64,000 nucleotides of DNA from CAZYTM01 sp964649725 (GTDB taxonomy: Bacteria > Desulfobacterota > Desulfuromonadia > Geobacterales > Geobacteraceae). The stretch's first letter is position 1. Every line of letters starts with the position of its first letter. The stretch covers positions 3,781 through 67,780 of the forward strand of contig CAZYTM010000012.1 of assembly GCA_964649725.1 (NCBI GenBank), given 5' to 3'. The notes beneath the pieces are model-generated. The model had not been told where the DNA came from, made no database searches, and worked only from the letters and a program-made list of their open reading frames with translations. Both the position numbers and the translations under genes were made by a program. Positions 32,907 to 40,691 of this stretch are shown here, in pieces.

Positions 32907-34322
32907 CTACGCGCTTTCACGGCGATACAACTCGTTATAAGCGATTGAAGTGATATAATCTGTATTTACAATGTAATAATCAGTTCTACCACCGTATTCG
33001 TAAATGTTTTCAAAATAAGCCGAAGTTACAATTTGTTCCATATCAACTATGGCCTTTAGAACAGACTCATCAACATGCTTAATCTCTCGTTCGAGTATAG
33101 TTAACATATCTAACAGTGTTGAACCTGCACCAGTGAAATATTTTGCTTTATCTGAATTAATTGCCACATAAGTATCTATGTTTACGCCACGCTCTGCCAA
33201 CCTCGAGATTGAGACAGATTCATTTTGAGCGATTTTCAGTAATGGTAATATTGATCGAGCATCACCAATTACTTTCAAGCATCTAATTGCTGTATTTGGA
33301 GAATACGAAAGCATTTCAATGAAGTATTGTGTGTCTTCTTGTCTTGCAAATTTTAAGAATGCTTGCTCAAATTTACTTGTGTTATTGTACTCGTCATGAG
33401 GAACATTATTTTTAAAATAAAACAATATGGGTAGAAATGCTTCTGGGTTTCCAATTGATATTAATGTGTCAATTATTTCACGAACAAGAATAGAATTACC
33501 GTTTTCACGTTCCAGTATATTTAAAAGTGGTCTAACTGCGGCAACTCCGGTTGCCTTTGCTAACGAACAAAAGGCAGTGGCGAAATTGTAATCATCCATA
33601 GGATGCTCTTTTTCTATTGTTTTAAGGAGTGCCGGAAAAGCTTCAACACAATTGAGTTGAGCAAGTGCAGAAGCTGCTGCAGAATATAATTTTTTGTTCT
33701 CAAGTGAAGAAATAAAATCATCTTTGGCAGCGATGCCATCAATTTCAAGAAGTAAATAAAGTGCCATACCTTGTCCATTCATGCTCCTATCATGCAGTGC
33801 ATGTCGAAGATAAGGGATTGAGGCGCGTCCAATAGCTAATATTGCTTTCTTGACAGAATCTGATAGAAGTCCGTACGTATGATCTGCTCCAGGACTGTCT
33901 AAAATATCCAATAGTACGTTTATAGACAGTTCATCATGTAATTCAGCTATTTTTTCAATAATCGGTATAGCGATCCGTCGATCAATTATGTTTTCTCGAA
34001 GTTGACTTGTTAAGCATTCCAAAGCATTTAATGTTTTGCCACAATGCGTACATTTAAATAAATCATTGGAGTTTTCCCAAGCATGAAATTTATTACGTAC
34101 CATACCGCAATTTACGCAAACACACCCTTTCCATGAATGATCTTTTACGATGCCACATATTGAACAAGTGCAACCAGATGCATCTTCTTTCCAAGTGTGA
34201 TCCTGATCCCTTTTAGTACCACATTGTTGGCATATACACCCTTGCCAGTTATGGTCAGTACTACGCGTCAGCCCACAATCTTGACATGTACAGCCGTGCC
34301 ATTTATGGAAAAAAATGCACAT
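32907..34322 (-). CDS. Protein with five tandem Cys/His ribbons and a helical-repeat body
   Basis: 471 residues. The first 95 contain five repeats of a H-x-W...C-x-C-x2-C-G type unit (HKWHGCTCQDCG, HNWQGCICQQCG, HTWKEDASGCTCSICG, HSWKGCVCVNCG, HAWENSNDLFKCTHCG), which look like small zinc-binding ribbons. The rest (about 100-450) is built of alpha-helical HEAT-like repeats (for example FPALLKTIEKEHP, VRPLLNILEREN, ILPLLKIAQNE), ending in a polar tail. No signal peptide. It is strongly AT-rich compared with the chromosome, and lies in the mobile island. Likely a scaffold or binding protein; the function is not known. Confidence 0.75.
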   Translation of the reverse strand: MCIFFHKWHGCTCQDCGLTRSTDHNWQGCICQQCGTKRDQDHTWKEDASGCTCSICGIVKDHSWKGCVCVNCGMVRNKFHAWENSNDLFKCTHCGKTLNALECLTSQLRENIIDRRIAIPIIEKIAELHDELSINVLLDILDSPGADHTYGLLSDSVKKAILAIGRASIPYLRHALHDRSMNGQGMALYLLLEIDGIAAKDDFISSLENKKLYSAAASALAQLNCVEAFPALLKTIEKEHPMDDYNFATAFCSLAKATGVAAVRPLLNILERENGNSILVREIIDTLISIGNPEAFLPILFYFKNNVPHDEYNNTSKFEQAFLKFARQEDTQYFIEMLSYSPNTAIRCLKVIGDARSILPLLKIAQNESVSISRLAERGVNIDTYVAINSDKAKYFTGAGSTLLDMLTILEREIKHVDESVLKAIVDMEQIVTSAYFENIYEYGGRTDYYIVNTDYITSIAYNELYRRESA

Positions 34323-34465
34323 AATTCTTTACCTCCAACGCCATATGCATGACCGACGGTTTTTGGGCCGGTCTTGTCTACTATTAGATGCTTTTATGGT
34401 TTTGGTCACTTATCCAATACATCTAATACTAGATGAATTTCCAGAAATGATGCAGTGGTAGCCAT

Positions 34466-34525
34466 AGGGGTCAGTCGCTCACTCTTCACTAATGGATAAC
34501 TGTGAATAATGAGGCTCTGCCCCCT
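34466..34525. repeat. Imperfect GGGGTCAG-type inverted repeat
   Basis: Left arm AGGGGTCAGTCGCTCACTCTTCAC and right arm GTGAATAATGAGGCTCTGCCCCCT (shown in parts) are partly complementary around TAATGGATAACT. It belongs to the same hairpin style as 32069-32117. A second short palindrome, CATCTAATACTAGATG, lies just before it at about 34419-34434. Confidence 0.55.
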
Positions 34526-34542
34526 CCGTCTTGTTCCTAGAC

Positions 34543-35178
34543 TCACATAAATATTGTTCCCAATGGAAGAACACAACTAACAAATTTCGCAACATCTTCT
34601 CCGCCCTGTGCTGAATTTGCATGGAACATCTTAAATTGACCGGCGTTCATGACAACTACAGTTGCCTCTGCTATGTCAAACTCCAAATCGCCAGGCAGAC
34701 GCCACTCTCTTTCATGTGTCCAATCAACAAAGAATTCAGGATTTGACATGTCAAAATTAACAATCCTCCACCACTCATCAGTAGGAAGCATATTCTTTGC
34801 TGTTTCCTTATTGTCATAAATTACAGGTCGTCCACCTTTTCGATATATGTAAGGCTTTTTAAACATTACTCCACAAGCCTCATATCTGACTTTGTCAGTA
34901 TTCTTATCTTTTTGTAGTTTAAGTTCAAAATCGATGTTTTCGCAAATGGAGTAAGGTGGAGCATCTTGGAAGCATACAGCTTGACGGTCTCCTATAATGT
35001 ATCCTGATTCTGTGGTACTGCCGATGATTCTTCTCTCTCTCAATATCTTAATAAGAACATCTACCGCAGAGTATGCTTGCCCACATATCGTTGTAGACCG
35101 GGTTAAATGTGTAACTTGGCTTCCGTAATCCGCCCGCGATATGACTCTGTGAGACCAATCAGCTTCAGTGTACGCCAT
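34543..35178 (-). CDS. Possible AbiGi/DUF2971-like protein
   Basis: 211 residues from the ATG at 35176-35178; a TTG ten codons earlier (35206-35208) with GGGAG after it is an alternative. The middle has AVCFQDAPPYSI, then GVMFKKPYIY ... GGRPVIYD, and near the end FFVDWTHEREWRLPGDL, a layout resembling AbiGi and DUF2971 proteins, some of which are tied to abortive phage infection. The match is by pattern memory and not certain. It has no partner gene obviously coupled. AT-rich and in the island, so acquired origin is likely. Confidence 0.55.
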   Translation of the reverse strand: MAYTEADWSHRVISRADYGSQVTHLTRSTTICGQAYSAVDVLIKILRERRIIGSTTESGYIIGDRQAVCFQDAPPYSICENIDFELKLQKDKNTDKVRYEACGVMFKKPYIYRKGGRPVIYDNKETAKNMLPTDEWWRIVNFDMSNPEFFVDWTHEREWRLPGDLEFDIAEATVVVMNAGQFKMFHANSAQGGEDVAKFVSCVLPLGTIFM

Positions 35179-35648
35179 GACAATTTTAACTCCCTTCAAT
35201 TTGCTCAACTTGTAATTGAGCAGTTAGGAAAGCATCTCATATGGGATACTTTATCTTATATGAGGGAAAATTGGGGACACTCCCCAGTTTTTCCAATATG
35301 CCATTCAATAAAATGGGGAGTGTACCTAGTTTACTCCAAAAGGATAAGTTGTTCGATTATATCCGGAGAGGCTTCCAGATTGACTAGATTCCGCCCCACG
35401 CAAAAGACCGCCCAACGGTGCAGCACCGTAAAAAGCGGCCTTATGAGTCATCCCCTCTTCCCATGACATCCTTTCCTGAAAAGATATTAACGAAATGTAC
35501 TGATAATCAACATAAGCGTCAAGCAAATCCTTTATTCCGGGTCAAGAACGGTTCTCATTTCTGCATGCATTAGCAGAGAGTTGTCAGCCAATTGCAGCTG
35601 CAACAATTTGATGTTGAAATATCCCCTGCATGGGTATATTATTCTGTC
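35179..35648. other. Non-coding stretch with an inverted repeat
   Basis: 470 bp without a convincing gene. An inverted repeat ACACTCCCCA (35277-35286) and TGGGGAGTGT (35314-35323) with a 27-nt loop belongs to the GGGG-tipped hairpin group of this island; the left arm also forms GGGGACACTCCCC. A 66-codon minus frame at 35326-35526 shows no family features. The rest probably holds the promoter of the toxin-antitoxin pair. Confidence 0.5.
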
Positions 35649-35924
35649 ATGACATGGACCGTCACTTTTACCGGTAAAGCATTGAAGCAAAAGAACAAGC
35701 TCCCGAAGAGGATAAGCGAGATACTCTTTCGACTTGCCCTGGATATCGAAGCTTCCGGCCCGGTAAGAGGAGACTGGCCTAACTACTCCAGACTGAGCAA
35801 TAACCGGCATCACTGCCATCTGAAAAAAGGTCATCCTACCTATGTTGCGGTTTGGGTTGAAAAGCGCGAGAGAGTCATTGTGGAGATAATTTATGCGGGT
35901 ACACACGAAAAAGCACCCTACTAA
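35649..35924 (+). CDS. RelE/ParE-superfamily toxin
   Basis: 91 residues from the ATG at 35649 (MTWTVTFTGKALKQKNKLP); an upstream in-frame ATG at 35592 would add 19 residues without family character. The core has the RelE/HigB order: beta strand, helix (PKRISEILFRLALDIE), then SRLSNNRHHCHLKKGHPTYVAVWV and VIVEIIYAGTHEKAPY. Such toxins cut mRNA on the ribosome. The toxin gene comes first and the HTH antitoxin follows, overlapping by 32 nt, as in HigBA systems. No strong ribosome site precedes the chosen start. Confidence 0.8.
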   Translation: MTWTVTFTGKALKQKNKLPKRISEILFRLALDIEASGPVRGDWPNYSRLSNNRHHCHLKKGHPTYVAVWVEKRERVIVEIIYAGTHEKAPY

Positions 35925-36243
35925 CGAACTGGTGAATGTCACTTTGCGTGTTCATAGAAACAACATCCATCTGCTGCAGCGGTATGCGGAAATCCTCGAA
36001 AGAGTTGAAGAGCGTTCCCATACGGTTGCGGAAGTCTTCCCCGAGTATATCGGCAGGGAACAGCAGATAGCCTTGAGGGCCTACCGCAACAGGGAAAGAC
36101 TGACCCAGAAACAGCTATCGGCATTGACCGGCATTCCCCAGCACCACCTAAGCGAGATGGAGAACGGCAAGCGGACCATCGGCAAGGAACGGGCGAAGAA
36201 GTTAGCCGAAGCGCTGCATTGCGACTACCGCCGGCTGCTGTAA
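35893..36243 (+). CDS. HTH (XRE) antitoxin
   Basis: 116 residues starting at ATG 35893, within the end of the toxin gene, with GGAGATAATTT upstream. A C-terminal XRE helix-turn-helix is clear (LTQKQLSALTGIPQHHLSEMENGKRTI ... ALHCDYRRLL, quoted in part). The N-terminal half likely binds the toxin. It probably represses its own promoter. A strong terminator at 36318 follows after 75 bp. Confidence 0.85.
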   Translation: MRVHTKKHPTNELVNVTLRVHRNNIHLLQRYAEILERVEERSHTVAEVFPEYIGREQQIALRAYRNRERLTQKQLSALTGIPQHHLSEMENGKRTIGKERAKKLAEALHCDYRRLL

Positions 36244-36317
36244 GGGTATTGCGGCGATGCAATATATGATTCCAAAGCAGGCTGCCCGGGAAAGGGTGAT
36301 ATTTTACTCAAACAATT

Positions 36318-36352
36318 AAAGGCCTGCAGCGATCAGCTGCAGGCCTTTTTTT
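36318..36352 (+). terminator. Intrinsic terminator after toxin-antitoxin pair
   Basis: AAAGGCCTGCAGC (36318-36330), a GATCA loop and GCTGCAGGCCTTT (36336-36348) form a 13-bp stem followed by a run of Ts to 36352. It ends just before the tRNA-Arg 3' end, which lies on the other strand, and could also stop transcripts from that side since A residues precede the stem. Confidence 0.9.
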
Positions 36353-36354
36353 AT

Positions 36355-36431
36355 TGGCACGCCCGGAGAGATTCGAACTCCCGACACCCAGGTTCGAAGC
36401 CTGGTGCTCTATCCAGCTGAGCTACGGGCGC
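36355..36431 (-). tRNA. tRNA-Arg (anticodon UCG)
   Basis: 77 nt on the minus strand: acceptor GCGCCCG/CGGGCGT, D arm GCTCAGCTGGATAGAGC, anticodon stem-loop CCAGGCTTCGAACCTGG with anticodon UCG, T arm GGGAGTTCGAATCTCTC, encoded CCA (36357-36355). It lies 9 bp after the cytidylate-kinase-like gene stop. Its 3' end faces the AT-rich accessory island, as is common for island insertion points. Confidence 0.97.
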
Positions 36432-36440
36432 AGAGGAGCG

Positions 36441-37142
36441 TTATGGCGCTGTCACATAGTGGAAGATGGTCTCGGCGATCTTCTCCGCGCTGTTCTTGCC
36501 GTTGTTGAAGACCAGATGATAGAGGTTCATATCCTTGACATCGCGGTTCAGGAAATCCTTGACGAAATCGTCACGCTGGTGCTGTTTCCTGGCGATCATC
36601 TTCTCTGCCTCTTCGGCAGACATGTTGAGCCGCTTGGCGATCGAGCGGACCTTGAAGCTCTGCGGAGCTATCAGGCGGAAGTGATAGCAGTTCTCCATCT
36701 GCTGGGCCAGGATGGCACTACCGCGGCCGACCAGGATGACATTGCCGCTGGTGGCCAGCGCCGTTATCTGCTTGCAGAGCAGTTTATAATGGTCCTTGTC
36801 GCTCTTCCAGCGGGGGGAGAAGGTGGAGATCATGTCGTCGAGGAAGCTGTTCTTCTCGCCGAGATTTTTCAACAGCTCCTCGGAGAGCTGGTGGTTCTTC
36901 GCCACCTCTTCCAGGAGCGCCTTGTCCATCACCTGCCAGGGCTTGCCGCTCTTCTTCTCCAGCTTCTCTTTCAGTATCGAGGTGACAGGGAACGCCTCGC
37001 AGCCGAACTCCCTGGAGATGGTGATGGTCGGCAGCGGTTTCTCCTGCTCCGTAATGGAATATCCGCTCAGGTTCCTCCGACTCACCTCGATCAGCGAGGC
37101 CAGACGGTTCTCGATCGAAGGGACCAGTAATTTTTCTGACAT
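36441..37142 (-). CDS. Cytidylate kinase-like family protein
   Basis: 233 residues. PTITISREFGCEAFPV near 40 and WQVMDKALLEEVAKNHQLS match the cytidylate-kinase-like (PF13189-type) group, and VILVGRGSAILAQQMENCYHFRLIAP (in part) is its conserved middle. The P-loop is atypical compared with Cmk at 3.7 kb, so it is a separate, poorly characterised family, not a second Cmk. Located immediately upstream of tRNA-Arg with probable co-transcription. GAGGC precedes the ATG. Confidence 0.82.
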   Translation of the reverse strand: MSEKLLVPSIENRLASLIEVSRRNLSGYSITEQEKPLPTITISREFGCEAFPVTSILKEKLEKKSGKPWQVMDKALLEEVAKNHQLSEELLKNLGEKNSFLDDMISTFSPRWKSDKDHYKLLCKQITALATSGNVILVGRGSAILAQQMENCYHFRLIAPQSFKVRSIAKRLNMSAEEAEKMIARKQHQRDDFVKDFLNRDVKDMNLYHLVFNNGKNSAEKIAETIFHYVTAP

Positions 37143-37398
37143 GGGAAGCCTCCTTTATCTGCCGGTCAATACGGCAGCTGAACATCAAGATATGACCTGG
37201 AGCTGTCAAGGCTCTGCTTGAGCGGACAGACTCATAGTCCTTTATATAACACGCTTTGTCCGGTTGGGCAAACTGGAATTGGCTTTAGTCAGGGATTTCA
37301 ACAGCTTCTGTCTGACGAGGAGAGCTTTTCATCTGCACAGCCCGGCTACCTGCTTCCCTGCAGGCAGCCAGTAAATCTCATCTTCTTTGGCCGGCAGG

Positions 37399-37734
37399 CT
37401 ACTTCTGCTTGGCCACCACCTTGTCCTTGATCTTCTCGTAGAGATCGGCCGGCAGCAGCCCCTTGGTCTTCAGCTGGGTCTTGTTCTTGTACGGCCGGCC
37501 GGCGATGATCTTCTGCGAATAGGCTTCGCCGACCCCGGCGATGCTCATCAGCTCCTGCTTGCTGGCGGTGTTGATGTCAATCAACCCCGGCTTGGCCGGC
37601 TCGGCTTTGGCCGGGGGGGCCTTTTCTGTTGCAACAGGCTTGGCCGGTGCCTTCTTCTCCACGGCAAGTGCGAAGCCGGCTGAAACAACCAGGGTAAACA
37701 ACAGCACCAGAACAGTCGAAATAATCCGCTTCAT
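37399..37734 (-). CDS. ComEA-like helix-hairpin-helix protein
   Basis: 111 residues. Signal peptide (about 4-24, ending GFALA-VE), an Ala/Pro/Lys linker, and one helix-hairpin-helix unit: LIDINTASKQELMSIAGVGEAYSQKIIAG. This domain binds DNA in ComEA, the periplasmic receptor for DNA uptake. Many Geobacter relatives have such small HhH proteins; here no other competence gene is adjacent, so DNA uptake is only possible. AGGAGGAGT lies ahead of the ATG. Confidence 0.88.
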   Translation of the reverse strand: MKRIISTVLVLLFTLVVSAGFALAVEKKAPAKPVATEKAPPAKAEPAKPGLIDINTASKQELMSIAGVGEAYSQKIIAGRPYKNKTQLKTKGLLPADLYEKIKDKVVAKQK

Positions 37735-37831
37735 GATCTACTCCTCCTCTTAGCTGAAATAATGACAGCAGCGATGATTATCCGCAATCTGACCGCTGTT
37801 TGTCAACCTTGTGACCGTCCATCCTTTATTG

Positions 37832-38539
37832 TCAAAGCCGGAAATGTTGCAGCACCGCCCGAAGCAGCGAAGCGCTCTCCCCGAGCTGGCGATATGCCTC
37901 TTCCGCCGTCATATCCCGCTGCTCGGCCCGCAGCCTGAGGCCGAGTTGCCGGCTCAAATTGGCTATCCTGGCTATCTCTGCCGCCAGATCAGCCTCGAAC
38001 CGCTCTGACCGCAACGTTACCGGATAGATATGTTTATTGATCCGCTCCAGGTTATCGAGTATCTGCTTATCCACCATAGCATCGCTATAGGCATGGCGGT
38101 CCCGGTTGTAATCGTCGAAGGGGGTCGAATGGAGCGGCTGGCTCAGATCCCCCAGATAATGGACCGCATAGGCGACATGGTACTGGCCATACTTGTTGTC
38201 CCGGCGACTGCCGGCATAACTCCGGAGTGCCGCGACTATGGCGCCGTAAAGATGCCCTTCCGGGTCATCTTTGCGGTTGTACCGCTCGGCCTGTTCCAGC
38301 ACCTGCCGCACCGTGACCTCCTTGCCGCGGCTGTTGTTGCAGTAGTGGTTCTGTTTTTCCACCTGGTCAGCCTTCTCCTTGGCTATATCAGCGCCGGCCG
38401 CGTTGTACCATTTGCCATAACCGGCCGCCCTGGCAATGGCGACATGGGTCTCGTCATTCCAGGCCTCGGCCGGACCGGCAGCCAGGAGAAGACCACCGAG
38501 CCAGGCGGAAAGCATAAGCATCCGGCAGCGCAGTGCCAT
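37832..38539 (-). CDS. Exported P1 nuclease / zinc phospholipase C-like enzyme
   Basis: 235 residues. After a signal peptide the predicted mature protein begins with Trp27 (AEA-WNDETH), which in the P1 nuclease/phospholipase C fold supplies the N-terminal zinc ligand; H32 follows. Later histidine-rich stretches HVAYAVHYLGDLSQPLHST and aspartates fit the trinuclear zinc site. Expected role: periplasmic hydrolysis of nucleic acids or phospholipids. Length is near the family's 250. It lies 15 bp downstream of the cytochrome gene, same strand, suggesting co-transcription. Confidence 0.82.
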   Translation of the reverse strand: MALRCRMLMLSAWLGGLLLAAGPAEAWNDETHVAIARAAGYGKWYNAAGADIAKEKADQVEKQNHYCNNSRGKEVTVRQVLEQAERYNRKDDPEGHLYGAIVAALRSYAGSRRDNKYGQYHVAYAVHYLGDLSQPLHSTPFDDYNRDRHAYSDAMVDKQILDNLERINKHIYPVTLRSERFEADLAAEIARIANLSRQLGLRLRAEQRDMTAEEAYRQLGESASLLRAVLQHFRL

Positions 38540-38554
38540 CTCACCCTCCAGAGG

Positions 38555-40015
38555 TCATTTCTTCAGCGGAAAGCTCTTCTTCAGCACCACCATATCCACC
38601 ACCGGCAGTTCCGGCACCTTTTCCAGCCCATAACTCTCGGCCAGACTGATGTCAGCCGGCACCGCCAGAAGAAGCGCCTCGGCGACCTTCTGATCAGCCT
38701 GTCGATAACGGAGCTTCACCTCCAACTGCAGCTCCTCCCCGTCAACCAGCTCCGGCAGACCGTAATAGACCTCTTTGTAGCCGCGCGGCGGTATGGTGTC
38801 ATGACGGGAGAAGGCGGTCACCACCCAGGGGTCGATGGCGAAGTGGAAATCCTTCCCCACCCCGTCAGAGGCGAAAGTGCGGCTATCTGCCGGTAACTGA
38901 CCGGCGCTGTTCAGGGTGCCGCTGCTCATAAGCAGCTTGCCGGCACTGTTACGGGCAGTCAGCTCCAGCCACATCTGGCGGACATTAGTCAGCGAGGTGG
39001 GGAGGTTGTGGCCGGCGCGGAGATTTACCACCCGTACCTTCAGTTCAGCCAGCCGCCCATTCCGGTATATCGGCTCCAACTCCAGCAGAGCGGCACTCTT
39101 CAGCCGCTCCACCGCCATTTCGTACTGTTTCATCAATGCGGCGGCCTGCTCCTTCTCCCCTGCTTTCTTCGCCGCAGCGGCAGCCAGATAGTGGAGCAGG
39201 TAGTTGGCACCGTTGAAGTTATGCCGGTATTCACCCCGCTGCGGCTTGTAGAAGTCGTCGGCTACCTTGCGGAAGGTGGCGGTGTCGACCATGTGGCAGT
39301 CCTGGCAGAGGATCGCCTTCTGCGCATAGGGTCCATGCTTCCACTCCAGGTAGGTCGCTTCGAGCGGAAAGTGGGATTCGTAATGATAGACCTGGTGGCA
39401 GGAGGCGCAAAGATCGGCCTGCAAATGGAGCGGTGACTCCTCACACTGGTGGAAACCGCCGCCACACCCCTCATTAGGCTTGAACGGGCCGCGCTTGACC
39501 AGGACCGGGCCATCCTTCCCTGCCACACCGGGAGAGAGGATGAATGAGCCGTTTTCCGGTTCATGGGAGGGTGTCTGCCAATGAGTGACACTACTGATCG
39601 AATGGCAGATGTCACAGGAGACCCCGGCCAGAGCCATGGGGGAGAGCCCCTTCAGTCCTGCCCCCTTTATCTCGCCTGTCACCATGCCGGCCGGAGAGTG
39701 GCACCCCTCGCACTGCCGGGTGATCTCATGCCCTACCGCCTTCACCCCCTTGGCCAGCTCACCCTGGTAGACCGGGTCCTTGAAGGCAAGACTGTGGATC
39801 GAACCGGACCACTCCTTGTACTGCTGCACATGGCAGAGTCGGCACTGGTCAGGTGCGGTGAAGGGGGCCGGCGACTTGTTCCACTTGATCAGCGAGGGGT
39901 AGTATGGGTAGAACTCCCGGTCGACGTCGAATACTGTCGGCGCTGGGCCAGCGACGATATTCTGTGCCAGCAGCAGCGGGGCTGCCAGCAGCAGCATGGT
40001 AACAATTTTCCGCAT
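38555..40015 (-). CDS. Exported five-heme cytochrome c
   Basis: 486 residues with a signal peptide (cleaved near residue 22, VAGPAP) and five CXXCH heme sites: C58-H62, C102-H106, C134-H138, C203-H207 and C237-H241. The N-terminal half resembles cytochrome c554-type multiheme proteins; the C-terminal 240 residues are beta-rich with no hemes (LKVRVVNLRAGHNLPTSLTNVRQMW region). Periplasmic electron transfer is expected. GGAGCG precedes the ATG. It leads a pair with the P1-like gene. Confidence 0.9.
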   Translation of the reverse strand: MRKIVTMLLLAAPLLLAQNIVAGPAPTVFDVDREFYPYYPSLIKWNKSPAPFTAPDQCRLCHVQQYKEWSGSIHSLAFKDPVYQGELAKGVKAVGHEITRQCEGCHSPAGMVTGEIKGAGLKGLSPMALAGVSCDICHSISSVTHWQTPSHEPENGSFILSPGVAGKDGPVLVKRGPFKPNEGCGGGFHQCEESPLHLQADLCASCHQVYHYESHFPLEATYLEWKHGPYAQKAILCQDCHMVDTATFRKVADDFYKPQRGEYRHNFNGANYLLHYLAAAAAKKAGEKEQAAALMKQYEMAVERLKSAALLELEPIYRNGRLAELKVRVVNLRAGHNLPTSLTNVRQMWLELTARNSAGKLLMSSGTLNSAGQLPADSRTFASDGVGKDFHFAIDPWVVTAFSRHDTIPPRGYKEVYYGLPELVDGEELQLEVKLRYRQADQKVAEALLLAVPADISLAESYGLEKVPELPVVDMVVLKKSFPLKK

Positions 40016-40108
40016 AATCGCTCCTTCAAATATTAATTAGAGAACTTTCCCCAGACTTTGCTATGCTTAGACGATAGTGATAAATCTCCCCCGGAAGCAG
40101 GAAAAACT

Positions 40109-40681
40109 ATGACGCTCGAAGCTTTTGTCACCAGTTATGGCTATCCGGCGCTTTTTCTCAGCTGCCTGGTGGAGATGGAGATGGTGCTGATCATCGCCGG
40201 CATGATGGCGCACAACGGCTATCTGGCCCTCCCGCTGGTGATGGTGATCGCCACTTGCGGCTCCTTCTGTGCAGATCAGATCTGCTTCCAGATTGGGAGA
40301 CGGAGCGGCTCTGCATTCATCGCCAAACGCCCCCATCTGGAGCCGCGCATCGACAAGGTCCGGCGTTTCCTGGTCCGCTACCAGACCATCGCCATCCTGG
40401 GCTACCGCTTCCTCTCCGGCACCCGCGCCACCACCCCGATGGTACTGGGCATGAGCGGCTTCTCCACCAGGAGTTTCGTTCTGCTCAATATCTGCAGCAC
40501 CTCCCTCTGGGCCGTCACCATGAGTAGTTGCGGCTTCTTCTTCGGCCATCTGGTGACCGAACTGCTGGAGAACATCAAGCGTTACGAAACCCCGATCATC
40601 CTCTTGCTGGGGTTGATCGCCTTTGCCATCTGGCTCTGGCGCCGGCTGCGGAACAGGCCGCCGCTCATCCCCCCCGCCTGA
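40109..40681 (+). CDS. DedA family membrane protein
   Basis: 190 residues from the ATG at 40109 (CAGGAAAAACT upstream). Spans at about 10-30, 38-60, 130-155 and 165-182 fit DedA (VTT) proteins, with SYGYPALFLSCLVE at the N-terminus and FLVRYQTIAILGYRFLSGTRATTPM in the conserved cytoplasmic segment. The family is implicated in lipid flipping and membrane homeostasis. Usual acidic E at the re-entrant loop appears as ME...MV rather than E.xxPLPGE, so substrate inference is limited. Confidence 0.85.
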   Translation: MTLEAFVTSYGYPALFLSCLVEMEMVLIIAGMMAHNGYLALPLVMVIATCGSFCADQICFQIGRRSGSAFIAKRPHLEPRIDKVRRFLVRYQTIAILGYRFLSGTRATTPMVLGMSGFSTRSFVLLNICSTSLWAVTMSSCGFFFGHLVTELLENIKRYETPIILLLGLIAFAIWLWRRLRNRPPLIPPA

Positions 40682-40691
40682 TCTGCTGCCG

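Noticed and set aside
34322..34345. GTTGGAG just upstream of the ribbon/HEAT gene resembles an attC R' box.
   Set aside because: No R'' box or pairing inner arms are found on the other side within the usual attC length, so it was not called a site.
35404..35445. GTTGGGC on the minus strand with a GGTGC/GCACC hairpin looked like part of an attC site.
   Set aside because: There is no matching R'' box, and no gene follows in the cassette position.
35326..35526. A 66-codon minus-strand frame in the island.
   Set aside because: No family signal, no clear ribosome site and odd composition; it lies across an inverted-repeat region.
36355..36431. tRNA-Arg as the attachment site of a genomic island.
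   Set aside because: I found no repeat of the tRNA 3' end on the far side of the island and no integrase gene in the window, so integration at the tRNA cannot be shown.
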